Positions 1-9,951 are shown, counted from the first letter of the stretch. The stretch: 64,000 nucleotides of DNA from DATDIC01 sp963777625 (GCA_963777625.1 CAVZRO010000009.1:41818-105817), one strand, 5' to 3'. Made by a program: numbers and translations. Notes: a model not told the origin generated them from the sequence alone.

Positions 1-2197
1 GCTTCAAGCCGGGTCATGTCCAGAAGATTGGAGATGAAGCGATTGAGGCGTTCGGATTCTTCCTGGATTGTACCTATCAGCTCTTCGAGCGCGGTCTCGT
101 CGAGCGATTTCCGGTAATTCTTGAGGCTCGTCGCGGAGCCTAGGATGGACGCCAGCGGCGTCCGCAAGTCGTGCGATATGGATGTCAGGAGCGCCGAGCG
201 CAGGCGTTCCGTCTCTGCCTCGAAGCGTGCCCGGGTTACGTCCTGCGCAAGGTTGATGCGTTCGATCGCTAATGCCGCCTGGTCGGACAGCGCATCGAGC
301 AGCCGCCGCTGGTCTGGCGTCAGCAGCGGTCCGGATCGATCCGAGTCCAAACCAACAATGCCAACAGGTACCTGCGACTGGTCCGCATCGGGAGGAAGAG
401 TTGCCTTGCGCCGGGGAGCGTGTCGGCACCGCGGCCGGCTGGGCGATTGTGTCCCCAGCACCATGTTGCGGCGGCCAGATCGGCCTGGTCGAGCCTGTCC
501 TCGGGTGGGTAACCCGCCCGCACGGCAATCGTCTCACCTTCCGGCAGAAGCACGACCACTCTTACTTTCAGCATCGAAGCGATCTGATAGGTGGTCGCCC
601 ATAGCAGGTCGTCCAGCGACGCGGCGCTGGCCAGCTTGCGACTGAACAAATAGAGTTCTTCGGTGGTCATGGCGCGCTGCCGGGCGGTGATCGCCTGGGC
701 GCGTACTCGAGAGGTGAGATTGCTGGCGATCAGCGCCACAAGCGCAAAGAAGAACAATGCGACGACATTCTCGGGATCGGCGACGGTGAACGTGTAGAGC
801 GGTGGAAGGAAAAAGAAATTATAGGCGAGGACGCTCACCAGGCAGGCGAACAGGGACGGCCAGAGGCCATAGGTTACGGCGCTGACAAGCACCGCCGTGA
901 GAAACACCATGGCGATGTCGGAGACTGCGAGACATCGCTGGAGAACAAGGCCGACACCAAGAGCCGCAGCGACGATGCCGAGGCTTCCAGCACCAGTCCG
1001 CAGATCGAGCACGGCGCGCCGCGGCACCGTGGTATCGATCTTCTCGCGTTGCGGCGGCGGCTGGTGCTGCGGTTCCGCGATGACGTGCACGCTGATATCG
1101 CCGGCCTGACGGATAAGCCGATGGGTCAGCGAGCCGCGCAGCCATTCGGACCAGCGCGGCCGGCGGGATTTCGCGATGATAATATGGGTGACATTATTGG
1201 ATCGTGCGTATTCAATGACACCGGTTGCGACATCGGTGCCAGGGACCGTGACCGCCTCCCCGCCAAGCCGCTGCGCCAGCCGCAGGGAATCCGCGATCAT
1301 GTCGCGATCCTGATCGCTCAGCCGCTGTGTCCGCGAGGTCTCGACATGGATCGCGGTCCATGCGGCGCGCAGCCGGTCGGCGAGACGCTTGGCATGGCGC
1401 ACGACCTCGGCACCGGTGGGAGTCTCGCTGACGCAGACGAGCACGCGCTCGGTCGCCGCCCACGGGCCGGGGATGGCGTGCGCGCGCATATAGGTGACCA
1501 TTTGCTCATCCACGCGCTGCGCCGTGCGGCGCAAGGCGAGTTCCCGCAGCGCGGTAAGGTTGCCGGGTTGGAAATAGTTGCTGATGGCGCGTTCCGCCTG
1601 CCGTGGGACGTAAACTTTGCCGTCCTTGAGGCGCTGGATCAGGTCGGCCGGGGTAAGATCGACTAACTCGATCTCGTCGGCCTCATCGATGGCTGAGTTG
1701 GGAACCGTTTCACGAACACGAATGCGGGTGATCTTCGCGACCACATCGTTCAGACTCTCGACATGCTGGATGTTGAGCGTCGTGTAGACATCGATCCCGG
1801 CCGAGAGCAGCTCTTCCACATCCAGATAGCGTTTGGGATGGCGGCTTTCGGGCGCATTGCTGTGGGCGAGTTCATCGACGATGGCGAGATCTGGCCGGCG
1901 GCTCAGGATGGCGTCCAGGTCCATCTCTTCGAGCCATTGTCCCTTGTACTCGATCCGCCGACGCGGGATGATCTCAAGCCCCTCAAGCAGTGTCGCCGTT
2001 TCGGCACGGCCATGCGTCTCCACGACCCCGACGACGACGTCGATCCCTTCGCGCCGCTTGGCCTGCGCCGTCTGGAGCATGGTGAAAGTCTTGCCGACAC
2101 CCGGTGCCGCGCCGAGAAATATCTTCAGACGGCCGCGCGATTCCTGCCCGACGTGCCGCAGCAGGGCTTCTGACGAAGGACGATCGTCATGCTCCAT
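1..2197 (-). CDS. kdpD: KdpD potassium-sensing histidine kinase, partial at left edge and frameshifted
   Basis: Sensor kinase of the KdpDE two-component system, which controls the kdp operon in response to potassium limitation. The protein starts at 2197 and begins with the KdpD N-terminal domain, including the P-loop GAAPGVGKTFTML near residue 30. A universal-stress-like domain follows (about 250-370), then clustered membrane segments (about 400-490) and a GAF-like region. Near position 372 the frame changes: the first frame ends after MRTSR and a second frame carries on through VGIVGLDSD. That second frame contains the kinase H-box SISHDLRTPLASILG, with its His codon at 171-173. The rest of the catalytic domain and any kdpE lie outside the window. 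Removing two bases next to GTAC at 368-371 restores a protein of normal family spacing, so a sequence error is more likely than decay. It lies 22 bp downstream of kdpC. Confidence 0.92.
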
Positions 2198-2219
2198 CAG
2201 GCCGGCGCCCGCGTGCCTC

Positions 2220-2831
2220 CTATCGCTGGTCGGCGCTCAGACCGTCGAGCGCCAGGTTAAGCGCCAGGACATTAACACGCGGCTCGCCGATAATACCAAG
2301 GAACCGGCCTTGCGTGTGGGCCTCCACCAGTTGCCGCACGCGGGCTTCCGGCAGGCCGCGCGCCTTCGCAACCCGCGGCACCTGGAACAGTGCGCCGGCC
2401 GGTGTGATGTCGGGGTCCAGGCCGCTGGCGGATGTGGTGACCAGATCGACCGGCACCGGCACGGCGGGATTTTCGGCCTGAAGCGTCGCCGCGCTCTCGC
2501 GCACGCGGTCGATCAGGGCCTTGGAGGTCGGACCAGCATTGGAGCCGCCGGAATTATCCGCAGCGTAAGGGACGGCGACCGTCTTTGACGGGTCCTTCGG
2601 GTCCGGCTCGGTGGTCGCCGAAGGCCGGCCATGGAAGTATTTTGTGCTGCTGAAATCCTGGCCGATCAACGCCGATCCCACCACTTTTCCGCCCCGTTCG
2701 ATCAGGCTGCCATTTGCCTGCCAGGGAAACAGCAACTGGGCGAGTCCCGTCATGCCCAGCGGGTAAATGAGCCCGGTTACGATCGTCATGGCAACGATCA
2801 TAACGATGGCAGGGCGGATCTGCTTCACCAT
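2220..2831 (-). CDS. kdpC: KdpC subunit of the potassium-transporting ATPase
   Basis: Small accessory subunit of the KdpFABC high-affinity K+ pump; it is thought to stabilise the complex and aid ATP binding. The 203-residue protein has one N-terminal membrane helix (about residues 8-30, reading IVMIVAMTIVTGLIYPLG) and a periplasmic domain with the family segment YFHGRPSA. The start at 2831 (MVKQIRP) is preferred to an ATG at 2849, because 2849 would overlap the end of kdpB and 2831 leaves the usual short spacer. Length is normal for the family (about 190-200). It lies between kdpB and kdpD in the standard order. Confidence 0.96.
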   Translation of the reverse strand: MVKQIRPAIVMIVAMTIVTGLIYPLGMTGLAQLLFPWQANGSLIERGGKVVGSALIGQDFSSTKYFHGRPSATTEPDPKDPSKTVAVPYAADNSGGSNAGPTSKALIDRVRESAATLQAENPAVPVPVDLVTTSASGLDPDITPAGALFQVPRVAKARGLPEARVRQLVEAHTQGRFLGIIGEPRVNVLALNLALDGLSADQR

Positions 2832-2841
2832 GGCTGGGTCC

Positions 2842-4956
2842 CTATGCAAGGCCGATCGCCGTCACCAGCATATCGATCAGCTTGATGCCGACGAATGGGA
2901 CGGCGAGGCCACCGAGGCCGTAAATGAGAAGGTTGCGGCGCAGAATGCTGGCCGCGCCGACCGGGCGATAGGTGACGCCGCGCAGCGCCAGCGGAATAAG
3001 CGCGACGATGATCAGCGCGTTGAAGATGATCGCCGACAGGATCGCGCTCTGCGGTGTTGCGAGCCGCATGATGTTCAGTGTCTGGAGCTGCGGATAGAAG
3101 GCAATGAACATTGCCGGGATGATCGCGAAATATTTCGCGACGTCATTGGCGATCGAGAAGGTGGTCAGTGCGCCACGGGTCATCAGCAACTGCTTGCCGA
3201 TCTCGACGATCTCGATGAGCTTGGTCGGGTCGCTGTCGAGATCGACCATGTTGCCGGCTTCGCGCGCGGCCATCGTGCCGGTGTTCATGGCGACGCCGAC
3301 ATCCGCCTGCGCCAGCGCCGGCGCGTCGTTGGTACCGTCGCCGCACATGGCCACGAGCTTGCCCTTGGCCTGTTCAGCGCGGATCAGGTTGAGCTTCGCC
3401 TCCGGCGTGGCCTGGGCGAGAAAATCGTCAACCCCAGATTCGGCGGCGATGGCAGCTGCGGTGAGCGGGTTGTCGCCGGTGATCATGACGGTGCGGATGC
3501 CCATCTGTCGCAGCGCCGCGAAGCGTTCGCGAATGCCGCCCTTCACGATGTCCTTCAAATGGATGACGCCGAGAAGCCGGCTGTCCCTGGCGACTGCGAG
3601 CGGCGTGCCGCCCGATTTCGCTATCCGCTCGGCGATTGTGTTCAGCGCCAGCGCCGCCGCGTCCTGCGGCATGGTGCGTACCGCGGTCATGGCTCCGCCC
3701 GCCGGTACGTCGCCGGCCAGGGCAGGCCTCGGCTGAACGAAGGCAAGCACGGCATCCACTGCGCCCTTGCGGATGAACGAGCCCTGCACATCGATGCCGC
3801 TGATGCGGGTGTGCGCCGAAAATGGCACGAACCGAGCGTCGAGCAGCGTCACATCGCGACCGCGGATGTCGTATTTCTCCTTGGCGAGAACGACGATGGA
3901 GCGGCCTTCTGGCGTTTCGTCGGACACCGACGCGAGCTGCGCCGCCTCGGCCAGCTCGCGCTCGTTTACGCCTGGAAGGGGGATGAACTCGGCAGCCTGG
4001 CGGTTGCCGAGGGTGATCGTCCCCGTCTTGTCGAGAAGCAACGTGTCCACGTCGCCCGCCGCCTCCACGGCACGGCCGGACATGGCCAGCACGTTGAACC
4101 GCACGAGCCGATCCATCCCGGCGATGCCAATGGCCGAGAGCAGCGCGCCGATGGTTGTCGGGATCAGTGTGACGAACAGTGCCACCAGTACCAGAACCGT
4201 CACGCGGCCGCCAGCATAGGAGGCAAAGCTCGGAATGGTGGCCACCGCAAAGACGAAGATGATTGTCAGGCCGGCAAGCAGGATGTTGAGCGCGATTTCG
4301 TTTGGTGTCTTTTGCCGCACCGCGCCTTCCACGAGCGCGATCATGCGGTCGAGAAAAGTCGCGCCCTGCGCTGCGGTGATGCGGACCTTGATCCAGTCGG
4401 AGATGACCTGGGTTCCACCGGTCACGGCCGAGCGGTCGCCGCCGCTTTCGCGAATCACCGGGGCCAACTCGCCGGTGATGGCCGCTTCGTTGACCGAGGC
4501 GACGCCTTCGATCACATCGCCATCACTCGGGATGATATCGCCGGCCTCGACAAGCACGATGTCGCCCGGCTGGAGGGCCGTTCCCGGCGCAGTCCGCCAG
4601 TCCCGGCCGTCGCCGGTAAGCAGCTTGGCCGCGGTTTCGGTCCTGCTTCGGCGCAAGGCGGCGGACTGCGCCTTGCCGCGATGCTCGGCGACGGCCTCGG
4701 CGACATTGGCGAACAGCACCGTGAACCAGAGCCAGACATTGATCTGGAACGCGAAACCGAGGCCGGTGCCGTCAGTGAACAGATCGCGCAGGAACAGCAG
4801 TGTCGTCAACGTGGCGACGACTTCCACCGTGAACATCACGGGGTTCCTGATCATGACGCGCGGATCGAGCTTTTTGAAGGCTTCGATGATCGCCGGCTTG
4901 AGCTGATTCGGGTCGGTCAGCCTGGCGACGGGAGCGCGCTTGCGCGTGCGCTGCAT
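2842..4956 (-). CDS. kdpB: KdpB, P-type ATPase catalytic subunit
   Basis: P-type ATPase that energises potassium import through KdpA. The 704-residue protein carries the phosphorylation motif DKTGT (near residue 310), the TGE actuator motif in AITGELAPV, and the hinge motif GDGTNDAPALAQADVG. Hydrophobic segments at the N-terminus, mid-protein and C-terminus match the seven-helix KdpB layout. The length is slightly above the E. coli protein (682), the extra residues being a basic N-terminal extension (MQRTRKRAPVARL). The gene is intact and sits 17 bp downstream of kdpA. Confidence 0.97.
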   Translation of the reverse strand: MQRTRKRAPVARLTDPNQLKPAIIEAFKKLDPRVMIRNPVMFTVEVVATLTTLLFLRDLFTDGTGLGFAFQINVWLWFTVLFANVAEAVAEHRGKAQSAALRRSRTETAAKLLTGDGRDWRTAPGTALQPGDIVLVEAGDIIPSDGDVIEGVASVNEAAITGELAPVIRESGGDRSAVTGGTQVISDWIKVRITAAQGATFLDRMIALVEGAVRQKTPNEIALNILLAGLTIIFVFAVATIPSFASYAGGRVTVLVLVALFVTLIPTTIGALLSAIGIAGMDRLVRFNVLAMSGRAVEAAGDVDTLLLDKTGTITLGNRQAAEFIPLPGVNERELAEAAQLASVSDETPEGRSIVVLAKEKYDIRGRDVTLLDARFVPFSAHTRISGIDVQGSFIRKGAVDAVLAFVQPRPALAGDVPAGGAMTAVRTMPQDAAALALNTIAERIAKSGGTPLAVARDSRLLGVIHLKDIVKGGIRERFAALRQMGIRTVMITGDNPLTAAAIAAESGVDDFLAQATPEAKLNLIRAEQAKGKLVAMCGDGTNDAPALAQADVGVAMNTGTMAAREAGNMVDLDSDPTKLIEIVEIGKQLLMTRGALTTFSIANDVAKYFAIIPAMFIAFYPQLQTLNIMRLATPQSAILSAIIFNALIIVALIPLALRGVTYRPVGAASILRRNLLIYGLGGLAVPFVGIKLIDMLVTAIGLA

Positions 4957-4973
4957 GGAAGCGACCTTTCGGA

Positions 4974-6701
4974 CTAATAGAGTGTGTGGGCGTGCATCGC
5001 CAACTGCTCGACGATCGGGCCGAGCGACACCGCCGGGAAATAGATCAGGCCGCCGGTGATCAGGATGACGCCGATCAGCAATCCGACGAACAGGCCGCCA
5101 TCGGTCGGGAAGGTGCCGGCGGAGGCCGGCACGATCTTTTTGGTCACCAGCGAACCGGCGATCGCCAGCATCGGCACGATCATCAGGAAGCGACCGATGA
5201 ACATCGCCAGGGCGAGCGTCGTGTTATAGAAGGGCGTGTTTGCGCTGAGGCCAGCGAAGGCGCTGCCGTTGTTCCCGGTCGCCGAATCGAAGGCGTAAAG
5301 GATTTCGCTGAACCCGTGCGGGCCGCTATTGGCGATTCCCGCGAGACCGGCCGGAACCACGGTGGCGAGCGCGGTGAAGCCGAGGATCGATAGCGGCAGG
5401 ACGAGGATGGCGAGCATCGCCATCTTCACCTCCTTCGCTTCAATCTTCTTGCCCAAATATTCCGGAGTGCGCCCGACCATCAGTCCGGCGATGAACACGG
5501 CGAGGATGGCGAACAGCAGCATGCCGTAAAGTCCGGAGCCGACGCCGCCGAATATGATCTCGCCGAGCATGATGTTGACCATCGGCACCAAGCCACCAAG
5601 CGGCAGCAGGCTGTCGTGCATGGTGTTCACCGCGCCGCACGAGGCATCCGTGGTGACGGTGGTAAAGAGGGCGGAGTCGGCAATGCCGAAGCGCACCTCC
5701 TTGCCTTCCATGTTGCCACCGGACTGGAGCGCCGAGGGTAACTGATCGACATGGAATGCCGCGAAGGCCGGGTTGCCCGGCGCCTCCGCCGTGTACACCG
5801 TCGCCACCCCGGCCAGACACAGCACGCCCATCACGACAAAGATGGTCCAGCCCTGGCGCTGGTTGCCGACCATGCGGCCAAACACGTTCGTCAACGCGGC
5901 GCCGATCGACAGGATCAGCACCATCTGCACGAGATTGGTGATGGCATTCGGGTTTTCGTAGGGATGCGCCGAGTTGGCGTTGAAGAAGCCGCCGCCATTG
6001 GTGCCAAGCATCTTGATGACTTCCTGCGAAGCCACCGGTCCCTGGGCGATGACCTGATTTGCCCCTTCGAGCGTCGTCGCCTGGGCATAGGCACCGAGAT
6101 TCTGTGGCATGCCCTGCCAGACGAAGAACAGACCGACGAGGATCGAGATCGGCAACAGGACATAAAGAATGCAGCGCGTCAGATCGACCCAGAAATTGCC
6201 GATCGATTGGGCCGAACGCCGCGCAAAACCGCGGATCAGTGCAATGGCGAGTGCGATCCCTGTGGCGGCAGATGCGAAATTATGGACAGTGAGCCCCGCC
6301 ATCTGCGTGAGGTAGCTCATCGTCGTCTCGGGTACGTAGGACTGCCAGTTGGTATTAGTGATGAAGCTCACCGAGGTATTGAAGGCGAGGCTCTGCTCGA
6401 CCGCCGGTTGACCCTGCGGATTGAACGGCAAGACCGCTTGCAGGCGTTGCAGCGCGTAGAGCGTGACGAACCCAGCCATGGTGAAGAACAGCATGGCAAT
6501 GGCGTAAGTCACCCAGTGCTGCTCCTGTGATTCCTCGATACCGCAGATTCGGTATATCCCGCGCTCGACTGGACGCAGCACGGGCGAGAGAACGGTGCGG
6601 TCGCCGGCGAACACGCGGGTCATGTAGCCGCCGAACGGCTTTGTCAGCAGGGTTACGATCGCGGCATAGATCGCGATCTGCAGCCAGCCGTTGCTGGTCA
6701 T
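4974..6701 (-). CDS. kdpA: KdpA, potassium-binding channel subunit
   Basis: Channel-like subunit of KdpFABC that selects and conducts K+ across the inner membrane; it is a member of the superfamily of K+ transporters. The 575-residue protein is made of many hydrophobic helices and carries the repeated pore-loop signatures, including TNTNWQSY, GTNGGGFFNANSAHP and TGNNGSAFAGLS. Length is close to E. coli KdpA (557). The ATG at 6701 lies 12 bp after the kdpF stop codon, which supports a single kdp transcript on the minus strand. No lesion is seen. Confidence 0.97.
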   Translation of the reverse strand: MTSNGWLQIAIYAAIVTLLTKPFGGYMTRVFAGDRTVLSPVLRPVERGIYRICGIEESQEQHWVTYAIAMLFFTMAGFVTLYALQRLQAVLPFNPQGQPAVEQSLAFNTSVSFITNTNWQSYVPETTMSYLTQMAGLTVHNFASAATGIALAIALIRGFARRSAQSIGNFWVDLTRCILYVLLPISILVGLFFVWQGMPQNLGAYAQATTLEGANQVIAQGPVASQEVIKMLGTNGGGFFNANSAHPYENPNAITNLVQMVLILSIGAALTNVFGRMVGNQRQGWTIFVVMGVLCLAGVATVYTAEAPGNPAFAAFHVDQLPSALQSGGNMEGKEVRFGIADSALFTTVTTDASCGAVNTMHDSLLPLGGLVPMVNIMLGEIIFGGVGSGLYGMLLFAILAVFIAGLMVGRTPEYLGKKIEAKEVKMAMLAILVLPLSILGFTALATVVPAGLAGIANSGPHGFSEILYAFDSATGNNGSAFAGLSANTPFYNTTLALAMFIGRFLMIVPMLAIAGSLVTKKIVPASAGTFPTDGGLFVGLLIGVILITGGLIYFPAVSLGPIVEQLAMHAHTLY

Positions 6702-6713
6702 CGGAAGCGCTCC

Positions 6714-6803
6714 TCAGAACCGCTCGGCGCGGATCAGTGCGTAAACGAGATAAGCCAGCAGGCCGAGCGTGACCGCAGCTCCCAGGCAATAATCGAGAAC
6801 CAT
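6714..6803 (-). CDS. kdpF: KdpF, small stabilising subunit
   Basis: A 29-residue single-helix membrane peptide with the sequence start MVLDYCLGAAVTLG and end IRAERF, directly upstream of kdpA. KdpF is the known small peptide that binds and stabilises the KdpABC complex. The size, the central hydrophobic stretch LGLLAYLVYALI and the position before kdpA all fit. The gene is short enough to be missed by automated gene callers. Confidence 0.9.
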   Translation of the reverse strand: MVLDYCLGAAVTLGLLAYLVYALIRAERF

Positions 6804-6813
6804 CGGATGCGCC

Positions 6814-6897
6814 TCAGAGCCGATCGCAGGCGACGACGTAAAACATCGCGACGGCAAGGAAGCCGAAGCCGACGGCAAGGAAGATCGTGTCGAGCAA
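6814..6897 (-). CDS. 27-residue membrane peptide at the head of the kdp operon
   Basis: A short ORF starting with TTG at 6897 and preceded by AGGAG eight bases upstream. It encodes LDTIFLAVGFGFLAVAMF followed by a short tail ending CDRL, so it is a one-helix membrane peptide. It ends 10 bp before kdpF. Similar tiny hydrophobic ORFs precede kdpF in other alphaproteobacterial genomes as far as I recall. No function is known to me; a second small Kdp subunit or an assembly factor is possible. The clear ribosome binding site and helix-like composition argue that it is translated. Confidence 0.6.
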   Translation of the reverse strand: MLDTIFLAVGFGFLAVAMFYVVACDRL

Positions 6898-7129
6898 GAC
6901 CAGTCTCCTGCGCTGTGGAGCGTTGATCACGGAAATCGGAAAGCAAGATCGCGCTGAGGGCATATAAAATCGAGCGGGAGGGATCCGTCGCGAAATATAA
7001 ACGCCATATAAGGGCACGGCTGGAAGCAAGCCCGCAGATCGAGGACAAGCCCGACCCCAATGAAGCGATCGACAGGGTGCGCTTAAACAGCCTTTACTGC
7101 CGCCTTCGGGCGAGAACCCTCGGTCTAGT
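6898..7129 (-). promoter_or_regulatory. Upstream region of the kdp operon
   Basis: This 232-bp stretch separates the carbamoylase stop codon from the first small kdp ORF. It contains AT-rich patches unusual for this GC-rich window, around 6958-6972 and 6995-7013 (for example TTATATGG and TTTATATTTCG on the minus strand). KdpE binding regions in other bacteria are AT-rich, so the kdp promoter and operator probably lie here. No exact -35/-10 pair or KdpE box could be assigned. Confidence 0.4.
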
Positions 7130-8120
7130 TCAGGCAGAATGCCAAATCGGTGGTTCGACCGCGCCCACCTGCTCGGTGATGCGCTGATATGCTTCCGGGC
7201 GACGGTGTTTCTCGAAGGCGAAGATCGTCGTCCGTCCGAGCTGGCACATCTCCAGGTCACAATCGGCCGTGATCAGCTCGTCTTCCCATGTCCCGGCCTG
7301 GGCGATGATTTCACCCTGGGGATTCACGATGATCGAGCTTCCGAACAACTCGTGCCCGTCTTCGGTGCCCGCCTTTGCCGTCGCCACCCCGAAGCAGGAA
7401 TTCTGGTAGCAGCCGGCCTGGATCGACAGGTGCGAATGGAACACCCGCAGATGATGCGCCTCGAACCCACGTGACGCCTGGTTTGTGCTCGGCGTGTTGT
7501 AGCCGAGCATGACAAGCTCGACGCTCTGCAGCCCCAGCACGCGCCACGCCTCCGGCCAGCGGCGGTCGTTGCAGATCATCATTCCCATGTTGATCCCGCC
7601 CACCGCGCCCATCGGCGCCCGGATTACCGGGAAGCCGAGATTGCCGACCTCGAAATAGCGCTTCTCCAGGTGCTGCACCTTGCGGTGCGGATCGTACTCC
7701 GCGTGCCCAGGCAGGTGAATCTTGCGGTATTTCAGCAGGATCTCGCCGTTCGGGCTGACCAGAATCGCGGTGTTGAAGCGGCGGCGGCGCACCCGCCCCG
7801 TGTCGTCCGCTTCTTCGGCGATCTCGGCGTAGCCCAGGTGGAATCCGAGTTCCGTAGCGCCTGGCGGCTTCGAACAATGGTGCCGTCTCGTTCGATGGCA
7901 TCGCTGCCTCGAACCAATGGTCGGCCTCTTCGATGCGCTCGTGGTAATGGCGAGGAAAGAACGTCGTCAGCGCCAGCTCCGGGAACACCACCAGCTCGGC
8001 GCCACGGCGGTGTGCGTGTTCCATCAGTCGCAGCATGCGTTCGATGGCGACCGAGCGCGGTTCGGATTTCTGAATCGGCCCCAACTGGGCTGCGGCGACA
8101 GTGATGCGACGATCGGTCAT
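7130..8120 (-). CDS. N-carbamoyl-D-amino acid hydrolase (D-carbamoylase), frameshifted
   Basis: Nitrilase-superfamily enzyme that hydrolyses N-carbamoyl-D-amino acids to D-amino acids, CO2 and ammonia, the second step of D-hydantoin use. The Glu-Lys-Cys triad is visible in FPELALTTFFPR, KYRKIHLPGH and CNDRRWPEAWR, closely matching the Agrobacterium D-carbamoylase. The frame changes near 7850: the first frame reads LFEAARRYG and the second resumes GFHLGYAEIAEEAD. One extra A (GGAACTC for GGACTC) explains it, and the total length is a multiple of three plus one. The start at 8120 (MTDRRITVAAAQ) overlaps the upstream stop by ATGA, so the two genes are translationally coupled. The intact product would have about 329 residues, normal for the family. 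Confidence 0.88.
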
Positions 8121-8488
8121 TGGACGGGGACCCATATCATGAGTGGGGCGATGCGCACGGTGACTTCATGCCGGTGTCCGTTGTCGGCCAACTGGCTGAC
8201 ATAGTGTACGGTGCCGGGCCGCGGGCCGGGCGGCAGCTCAGCAGGATCGACCTCGAGGTCCGCCTCGCACTCGAAGCGGAAGGCGAGCCAGCCCCCGGCA
8301 ATCATCTGAATATGATCGATCCGCGTGGAGGGCGGAAGATGGAACCGCTCCGTCAGGCTCTGGTGGACCAGCGCCAGCGTGCGCGGGTCCCGGCAGTCAG
8401 GCGGCACGACGTGACGGCGTACATGCACCGCGACAATGCCGAACCCGCCGAGGATCAAAGCCACGCAAGCGAGCACCAGCCATCGCAA
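8117..8488 (-). CDS. Small single-pass membrane protein between hydantoinase and carbamoylase
   Basis: I do not recognise this protein. It has about 123 residues and begins at a TTG at 8488, one base past the hydantoinase stop codon. It opens with a membrane helix (RWLVLACVALILGGFGIVAV) followed by a soluble domain of about 95 residues ending MIWVPVQ. Its last codon overlaps the carbamoylase start by ATGA. The reading frame extends further upstream, but that part lies inside the hydantoinase gene and has no membrane-protein character, so the TTG is preferred. Tight coupling on both sides suggests a role linked to the hydantoin module, perhaps membrane anchoring or assembly; this is inference. 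Confidence 0.65.
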   Translation of the reverse strand: MRWLVLACVALILGGFGIVAVHVRRHVVPPDCRDPRTLALVHQSLTERFHLPPSTRIDHIQMIAGGWLAFRFECEADLEVDPAELPPGPRPGTVHYVSQLADNGHRHEVTVRIAPLMIWVPVQ

Positions 8489-8489
8489 C

Positions 8490-9851
8490 TCAGGTCGTCT
8501 GTCGGCGGACGAACTGGCCCGTGCCGGGCTTGGCAAGCACCTGTGCGCCATCCCAGATGAGCCGGCCACGCAGCACGGTACCGGCAACGCGCGCCCGCAT
8601 GCGGCGGCCATGATATGGCGACCAGCGCAGCTCCGGGCGATCGACGATGGTTGCTTCATCGAAGCTGAAATCGCCGCGTTCCAGAAGCAGGAGGTCGCAA
8701 TCGCTGCCGACCCGGACGGCCCCCTTCTTCGGCCACAGCCCGTGCAGCTTCGCGCTGCGTTCGGCGCAGTAGGTGGCCATCATTGTCGGCGGCAGACCGC
8801 GCTCGTCGAGCAGCGAGTACATCAGCGGCGCATAGCTCTGCAACCCGATCAGCCCAGCGCCGCAGGCGAAGATGTCGGCAGAGGTCTTGCGTTCCAGCGG
8901 CCATGGGGCGTGGTCGGTGGAAACATAGGCAATTTTCCCAGCCAGCAGCGCCTCCCACATGCGGGGGATCTCCGATGCGGCACGGAACGGCGGGTTGCAT
9001 TTGCCGCGCCCGCCGAGCCGAACGATGTCGTCTTCCGTCATGCAGAGATACTGGATGCAGGCTTCGCCGGTGGCCTGGGCGCCCATGGCGCGGAAGGTTT
9101 CGGCAATGTCGAACCCGCGTGCAAGCGAGGAATGGGCAATGTGGACATGGGCGCCCGTCTCCAGCGCCATTTCGAAAATCTCCAGGTCCGCCATCGTCTC
9201 ACAGATTGGCGGGCGGGTGCGGCAATGCATGATCGGATCGGTGCGGCCGGCCGCACGTGCCTCGGCAGTCAGCGTCTCGACCAGTTCCTGGTCCTCGTTG
9301 TGGATCGCAACCGGCAGGCCGGTGCGGGCAATCAAGCGAAAGGCGGCGAGCATGGTCGGGTGGTCGATACGCGGGAACCGCACCGCGTCGTACTCATATG
9401 TAGAGAGCTTGAACGCCGAAATGCCTGCCGCAGCGAGATCGGGTATGGCATCGACGCCGCCGGTCTTGGTGATGGTGCCATACAGCGCCATGTCCACATG
9501 CGCGGTGCGCTGCACCCAGCCGATCTTGTCGGCAAGCTTGCCGGCATCGGTGACGGGATGTGGCACATCGTACGGCATGTCGCAGCAGGTGGTCACACCG
9601 CCGGCGGCGGCGCTACGGGTGGCGCCTTCGATGCCGGGCCAGCCGAGTGCAGAAGACGTGTGCATGTGGCCGTCGACCAGACCCGGCAGGATCAGCCGCC
9701 CGGTGTGGTCGAGCGTGGTTGAGGAGGGCGGCGGGTCACCCTGACCGATGGCGGCGATCGTCTCGCCGCGGGCAGCCACGTAGCCCTGTTTCAGGATGGT
9801 GTCGGCGGTGACCACGTCGCCGACAACGACCAGATCGAACGGTGCTGACAC
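8490..9851 (-). CDS. Cyclic amidohydrolase, D-hydantoinase/allantoinase-like
   Basis: Metal-dependent amidohydrolase of the dihydroorotase/allantoinase/hydantoinase group, which opens cyclic ureides such as hydantoins. The product of about 453 residues carries the HxH metal motif in DGHMHTSS, a likely carboxylated lysine in AFKLSTYEYD, further metal-ligand regions in AIHNEDQ and IAHSS, and the catalytic aspartate in STDHAPW. The GTG at 9851 (VSAPFDLVVVGDVV) matches the usual family N-terminus. An ATG at 9953 would add 34 unsupported residues and overlap the divergent prpD start. The linked carbamoylase makes a hydantoinase role more likely than allantoinase or dihydroorotase, but substrate cannot be read from sequence alone. 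Confidence 0.85.
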   Translation of the reverse strand: MSAPFDLVVVGDVVTADTILKQGYVAARGETIAAIGQGDPPPSSTTLDHTGRLILPGLVDGHMHTSSALGWPGIEGATRSAAAGGVTTCCDMPYDVPHPVTDAGKLADKIGWVQRTAHVDMALYGTITKTGGVDAIPDLAAAGISAFKLSTYEYDAVRFPRIDHPTMLAAFRLIARTGLPVAIHNEDQELVETLTAEARAAGRTDPIMHCRTRPPICETMADLEIFEMALETGAHVHIAHSSLARGFDIAETFRAMGAQATGEACIQYLCMTEDDIVRLGGRGKCNPPFRAASEIPRMWEALLAGKIAYVSTDHAPWPLERKTSADIFACGAGLIGLQSYAPLMYSLLDERGLPPTMMATYCAERSAKLHGLWPKKGAVRVGSDCDLLLLERGDFSFDEATIVDRPELRWSPYHGRRMRARVAGTVLRGRLIWDGAQVLAKPGTGQFVRRQTT

Positions 9852-9951
9852 TATATATATGCATCCATGGTGCTGCTGTGGAGCGGCCTGCTTGCCGCTA
9901 GCCGAGTGCGACCTTACGAAGGCCTGAGGACAAGGTCCACCGGAGGATTGC

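Noticed and set aside
2767..4977. Long plus-strand ORF of 736 codons opposite kdpB
   Set aside because: Its product is a low-complexity Arg/His/Asp-rich translation antisense to the well-conserved KdpB; a high-GC shadow.
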